A stretch of 60,272 bases of DNA, taken from contig LBRC01000004.1 in assembly GCA_000991205.1 (NCBI GenBank), positions 1-60,272 on the forward strand. The letters are read 5' to 3'. Below, one piece after another: positions 56,810 through 60,272 of the stretch. Position 1 is the stretch's first letter. Every line of letters starts with the position of its first letter. The notes under the pieces were generated by a model. It was given only the letters and a program-made list of their open reading frames with translations. It did not search any database and was not told where the DNA came from. Source of the stretch: Parcubacteria group bacterium GW2011_GWA2_36_10 (lineage in GTDB: Bacteria; Patescibacteriota; Patescibacteriia; UBA1558; GWA2-36-10). The position numbers were made by a program, and so were the translations under genes.

Positions 56810-57961
56810 ATGCATCAAAGAATAGTCAGAAAAGATGGGAGTGTCATTATTTTATTGCCTAAAACAGATACTAAGGCAATTACTTTTGAAACTCTTTATA
56901 AAGTAGGTTCACGTAACGAAGATCAGAAATTAAACGGTGTTTCTCATTTTGTGGAGCATATCAAAGCAGACAACAGACATTTAGCCATGGCGGTCGAGAT
57001 GTTGGCTGACATGCTCCATAATTCTAAATTTGATAAAGCGGAAATGGACAAAGAGCGTGGGGTGATCATCGAAGAGATCAAAATGTACGAGGAGAATCCT
57101 TTGATGCATATCGAAGATGTCTTTGAAAGTTTGATTTTTCAAAATACAGTCTTGGGTCAAGAAATTGCGGGGCCAAAAATAAATATCAAGACTATTTCTC
57201 GTGATGCTTTGTATGCTTATTATCAAAAATATTATTACTCTGGTAATTTAGTTTTGAGTTTAGCGGGTAATTTTCAAACTAAACAAGCCTTAGCTTTAAT
57301 AAACAAATTTTTTCCTGTCAAAAAAACTAAAGCGCGAGTAAAAATTGAAGCTGTTAAAAAAATTTCACAAAAATCTCCACAAATCAAACTAATCAATCAG
57401 CCCCTAGAACAAACACAAATGATTTGGGGCTGGAAGAGCGTCAACAAAAAAGATAAAAAGTTTTTGAGCTTACAAGTGCTAGCCAATATTTTTGGTGGTA
57501 ATATGAGCTCACGTTTATTTTTACAGATTAGAGAAAGACGAGGCTTGTGCTATTCTATTCGCGCGGGCGTAAATGGCTATGAAGATATTTCTAGCTTTAA
57601 TATTCAAGCTGGTTTAAATAAAGATAAAATAGAAGAAGCACTCTTAGCTATCAAAGAAGAAATAAATAAAATCAAAACTACTGGAGTGTCAGCGGAAGAA
57701 TTAGCCCAAGCTAAAGAAAATATTCATGGTCGTTTGATTTTACGCCTAGAAAATCCTTCGGCTTATCTAGGATTTTTGTCTGATCAAGAGTTGTTTGGTC
57801 AAAAGCTCAAAACTTTGGAAGATTTGTTAAAAGCCGTAGATAAAATTACCTTAAAACAAATCAATGGCCTGGCCAAAGAAGTTTTTGTGATGTCCCAAAG
57901 TAATCTGGCTTTAATCGGCCCTTTTAAAGATAAAAATAAATTTTTAAAAATTATTAAATAA
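56810..57961 (+). CDS. M16 family metallopeptidase with an internal deletion
   Basis: A 383-residue insulinase-type zinc peptidase. The inverted zinc motif HFVEH (residues 46-50) and the later GVIIEEIKMYEENP, the M16 C-terminal domain and the YSIRAGVNGYED segment are clear. After FVEHI the sequence continues KADNRHLAMAVEML. In the family about 37 residues lie between these points (a KGT...GG..NAFTSK..T.YY block) that shape the active site. The gap is in frame and centred at about 56960. As written the zinc ligand spacing and substrate pocket would be altered. M16 pairs often process peptides; no partner is next to it. Confidence 0.82.
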   Translation: MHQRIVRKDGSVIILLPKTDTKAITFETLYKVGSRNEDQKLNGVSHFVEHIKADNRHLAMAVEMLADMLHNSKFDKAEMDKERGVIIEEIKMYEENPLMHIEDVFESLIFQNTVLGQEIAGPKINIKTISRDALYAYYQKYYYSGNLVLSLAGNFQTKQALALINKFFPVKKTKARVKIEAVKKISQKSPQIKLINQPLEQTQMIWGWKSVNKKDKKFLSLQVLANIFGGNMSSRLFLQIRERRGLCYSIRAGVNGYEDISSFNIQAGLNKDKIEEALLAIKEEINKIKTTGVSAEELAQAKENIHGRLILRLENPSAYLGFLSDQELFGQKLKTLEDLLKAVDKITLKQINGLAKEVFVMSQSNLALIGPFKDKNKFLKIIK

Positions 57962-57989
57962 AACTTAATCTCTATTCTGTGTATTACAT

Positions 57990-58012
57990 TTCCCCGCGTA
58001 CGCGGGGAAAAG
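57990..58012. repeat. CCCCGCGTACGCGGGG palindrome
   Basis: CCCCGCG (about 57993) and its complement lie between the M16 gene and the transporter gene; the open frame extends upstream through it as TSPRTRGKEN, which I do not take as coding. Confidence 0.75.
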
Positions 58013-58035
58013 AAAATAGAATAGGCAATAAATTT

Positions 58036-59085
58036 ATGTCAGCAGAAAAAAGACAAGTCTCAATCTCTATTGGCACAATCTTAAAGACCATTATTGTCTT
58101 ATTAGTCTTAGGATTTTTATGGCTCATCAAAGATGTGCTAGCCTTATTATTTGTGGCTATTATTTTATCCGCTGCTTTTGATCCCATGGTTGACTATTTA
58201 CATCAGAAAAAAATTCCTCGCGCCTTAAGCGTTTTGGGTATTTACGTCATCTTTCTCTCATTAGTTGCTGGGGCAATTTTTTTATTAGCTGGTCCAGTGG
58301 TGCAACAAGTCAAAAATATTGCCTACGATGCTGATACCGCTCATTTTTATCAAAAAATAGAAGAAGGTTTACAAAATCTAAATCAGATTGGCCTAAAAGA
58401 AGGCGAGACCCAAAAAGCCCAAGGCTTATCAGTCTTGACCAATAGTCTGTCCAAGGCTACTTCTGGTATTTTTAGTTTTGTAGTGTCTTTGTTTGGTGGC
58501 GTTATTTCTTTCTTTATTATTTTAGTGATTACTTTTTATCTAGTAGCCGAAGAAGATGGTATGAAGCGTTTTATTCGCAATATTGTGCCTTGGCAACATC
58601 AGCCTTATGCTATGCAATTGATTAATAAGATTCAAAATCGCATGGGCTATTGGTTGCGGGGACAATTATTTTTATCTTTGATTGTTTTCTCGCTAGTTTA
58701 TTTAGGCTTAAGTATTTTAGGGGTAAAATATGCTTTGATCTTAGCTCTGGTTGCTGGTTTGTTTGAAATCATTCCTTATTTAGGGCCATTAATGTCAGCT
58801 ATACCGGCGGTATTTTTTGCTTTTGCGGAAAGCCCAAGCAAAGCTTTGATGGTGGTCGGTTTATACTTTTTGATTCAGCAAGCTGAAAATCATTTGATTG
58901 TCCCTAAGGTGATGGGTAAGTCCGTTGGTTTAAATCCGATTGTTGTGATTTTGAGTATTTTGATTGGTGCTCGTATCGGTGGCGCCGTGGGAGCTATTTT
59001 AGCAGTACCAGTTGCCACTGCTTTGTCAGTGTATTTTGAAGAATTAGTCGAAACTAAAACGCAAGCAGAAAATCGTTTAGAATAA
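58036..59085 (+). CDS. AI-2E family transporter
   Basis: A 349-residue membrane protein of the AI-2E (PerM/YdiK) family with eight helices. Two hydrophobic segments at residues 10-60, a soluble loop (about 90-140), then six further helices with VSLFGGVISFFIILVITFYLV, FEIIPYLGPLMSAIPAV and the C-terminal IGARIGGAVGAILAVPVA signature. The substrate is not known for this group and no proven link to autoinducer exists here. I start it at ATG 58036 (MSAEKRQ); a longer frame to 57979 is only palindrome-derived sequence. It lies 6 bases before rsmI. Confidence 0.9.
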   Translation: MSAEKRQVSISIGTILKTIIVLLVLGFLWLIKDVLALLFVAIILSAAFDPMVDYLHQKKIPRALSVLGIYVIFLSLVAGAIFLLAGPVVQQVKNIAYDADTAHFYQKIEEGLQNLNQIGLKEGETQKAQGLSVLTNSLSKATSGIFSFVVSLFGGVISFFIILVITFYLVAEEDGMKRFIRNIVPWQHQPYAMQLINKIQNRMGYWLRGQLFLSLIVFSLVYLGLSILGVKYALILALVAGLFEIIPYLGPLMSAIPAVFFAFAESPSKALMVVGLYFLIQQAENHLIVPKVMGKSVGLNPIVVILSILIGARIGGAVGAILAVPVATALSVYFEELVETKTQAENRLE

Positions 59086-59090
59086 TAGCA

Positions 59091-59774
59091 ATGTCAAATT
59101 TATATTTAGTCGCCACGCCGATTGGTAATCTAGCAGACATTACTCTACGTGCTAAAAATATTTTAGCCGAAGTTGATTTTATTTTAGCTGAAGATACTCG
59201 GGTCACCAAAAAACTTTTAGATCACTATGAGATTAAAACCAAGACTTTGACTTGGCACCAACATAGCAGTGATCATGATTGGCAAAAAATAAAAAGTCTT
59301 TTAGAGTCCGGCTCTAGTATCGCTTTAGTGACTGACGCTGGTACTCCCGGTGTATCTGATCCCGGTGGGCAGCTAGTTGCCAAGGTGGCACAAGAATTAG
59401 CGGAAGTAAAAATCATCCCTATTCCTGGTGCTTCAAGCTTGACGGCTATCATGTCAGTGGCTGGCATTGCTTTAGACGACTTTTTATTTTTAGGTTTTTT
59501 ACCACACAAAAAAGGTAGACAAACATTAATAACAGAAATCAAAGAGTCAAAAAGACCAGTGATATTTTTTGAGTCAGTCCATCGTATTTTAAAAGCCCTA
59601 GAATCTTTAGCAGATTGTGAAAAAAAATTAATCGTTGGTCGGGAGTTAACTAAAAATTTTGAAACTATTTATCGCGGCCAAGCCAAAGATATTTTAGCTA
59701 TTTTACAAAAAGATAAAAGCCAATTAAAAGGAGAATTTGTAATTATTGTCGATAATTATGTCAGAAAAAAATAA
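59091..59774 (+). CDS. rsmI: 16S rRNA 2'-O-ribose C1402 methyltransferase
   Basis: A 227-residue RsmI that methylates the ribose of cytidine 1402 in 16S rRNA. The tetrapyrrole-methylase-like fold is clear: LYLVATPIGNLADIT at the start, LAEDTRVTKKLL, DAGTPGVSDPG, PIPGASSLTA and FLGFLPHKKG, ending in GELTKNFE-type strand. Length is normal (about 230-280). The metG start overlaps its stop by 17 bases, so they are translationally coupled. Confidence 0.96.
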   Translation: MSNLYLVATPIGNLADITLRAKNILAEVDFILAEDTRVTKKLLDHYEIKTKTLTWHQHSSDHDWQKIKSLLESGSSIALVTDAGTPGVSDPGGQLVAKVAQELAEVKIIPIPGASSLTAIMSVAGIALDDFLFLGFLPHKKGRQTLITEIKESKRPVIFFESVHRILKALESLADCEKKLIVGRELTKNFETIYRGQAKDILAILQKDKSQLKGEFVIIVDNYVRKK

Positions 59775-60272
59775 GTATTACATCACCACACCGATTTATT
59801 ATGTTAATGATAAACCGCACATTGGACATGCTTACACCACTATTGTGGCTGATGTTTTAGCCCGACATTATCGTCAAAAACTAGGTAAAGATAATGTTTA
59901 TTTTTTGACTGGTACTGATGAGCATGGGGCAAAAATCGCTGAAAGCGCAGCGAAGCTAAATATTGATCCCCAGACTTTTACTGATCAAATCAGTGCACAG
60001 TTTAAAACTGCTTGGAAAAATTTAGATATTTCTTATGATCAATTTATCCGCACGACTGATGCAAAACATAAAAAAATTGTCCAAGAGATTTTAGTCAAAT
60101 TAAAAGCTGCTAAAACTCCACTTAATAATGATTGTTTATATCAAGCTGATTATGAGGGCTTGTATTGTGTTGGTTGTGAAAAGTTTATTTTAGCCAGTGA
60201 GCTGATAGATGGTTTATGTCCTGATCACAAGACCGAGCCGCAAAAATTAGCAGAAAAAAATTGGTTTTTTAA
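59758..60272 (+). CDS. metG: Methionyl-tRNA synthetase, N-terminal part (partial)
   Basis: Starts at ATG 59758, overlapping the rsmI stop by 17 bases, and runs off the window end. The first residues KYYITTPIYYVNDKPHIGHAYTTIVADVL contain the class I HIGH motif (PHIGH), and FLTGTDEHGAKI is the KMSKS-side pocket strand of MetRS. Two Cys pairs start with GLYCVGCEKF. At least 171 residues are present. It charges tRNA-Met, including the initiator at 18172. Confidence 0.93.
   Translation, partial: MSEKNKYYITTPIYYVNDKPHIGHAYTTIVADVLARHYRQKLGKDNVYFLTGTDEHGAKIAESAAKLNIDPQTFTDQISAQFKTAWKNLDISYDQFIRTTDAKHKKIVQEILVKLKAAKTPLNNDCLYQADYEGLYCVGCEKFILASELIDGLCPDHKTEPQKLAEKNWFF

Noticed and set aside
3650..56965. 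A shared AAAGC motif at the groEL, parB and M16 deletion joins
   Set aside because: The pentamer is common in this AT-rich DNA and is absent at the parA join, so it is not convincing evidence of a recognised site.
5256..57998. The many short palindromes as a CRISPR array
   Set aside because: They are dispersed, not spaced at regular intervals, and have no unique spacers between identical repeats.
57979..58035. N-terminal extension of the AI-2E transporter
   Set aside because: The extension reads through a CCCCGCGTACGCGGGG palindrome and lacks the family's start; ATG 58036 fits.

Overview
The window is an AT-rich bacterial contig with closely packed, often overlapping housekeeping genes. Most native genes lack a Shine-Dalgarno (SD) sequence and are preceded by an A/T-rich leader. 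Gene content and protein style (compact RelA/SpoT, standalone SpeD, PpsA-like PEP synthase, many short membrane proteins, abundant short palindromes) fit a member of the Candidate Phyla Radiation / Patescibacteria, probably a Parcubacteria- or Falkowbacteria-like lineage. That placement is inferred from gene style; no rRNA or ribosomal-protein gene is present to confirm it.

Layout. 1-8.5 kb: end of uvrA, a nucleotidyltransferase, an O-antigen-ligase-like protein, a CIRCE-controlled groES-groEL operon, two membrane proteins and PEP synthase. 8.5-9.5 kb: two GC-rich orphan gene cassettes. 9.5-17.5 kb: tRNA-Ser, speD, a BASS-type transporter, a SpoU methyltransferase, dnaG-rpoD and two membrane proteins. 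17.6-18.4 kb: five tRNA genes with repeats abutting the CCA ends of three of them. 18.5-28.5 kb: cupredoxin, AlkD-like protein, acylphosphatase, SDR, a lycopene-cyclase-like membrane protein, exonuclease III, a DUF4015 protein, an M23 peptidase and broken parA-parB. 28.5-31.8 kb: GC-rich cassette, PsbP-like protein, rel, GC-rich cassette. 31.8-38.5 kb (minus strand): topA, sulfatase, folC, dprA. 38.6-46.4 kb: MerR, ileS-recO, a CARDB/DUF11-like surface protein and a Tgt without its zinc ligands. 46.4-49 kb: a small toxin island (Fic protein, orphan, HTH-Panacea antitoxin plus RelE-like toxin). 49-60.3 kb: membrane-anchored Clp ATPase, two GC-rich secreted-protein cassettes (one with a FlgD/T9SS-like tail), glyS, a PsbP-like protein, M16 peptidase, AI-2E transporter, rsmI and the start of metG.

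Three patterns run across the window. (1) Six GC-rich, single-gene units, most with a clear native-style promoter (TTGACA/T, 17-bp spacer, TATAAT-like box), each with a strong SD and its own GC-rich terminator, look like serially acquired expression cassettes. (2) Six conserved genes (groEL, DUF4015 gene, parA, parB, clp, M16) each lack a conserved block of about 35-45 codons, in frame in four and frameshifted in two. The uniform size suggests a technical cause or an unusual deletion process. (3) Short GC-rich palindromes sit between genes and also in frame inside at least eight coding sequences, much like Rickettsia palindromic elements.
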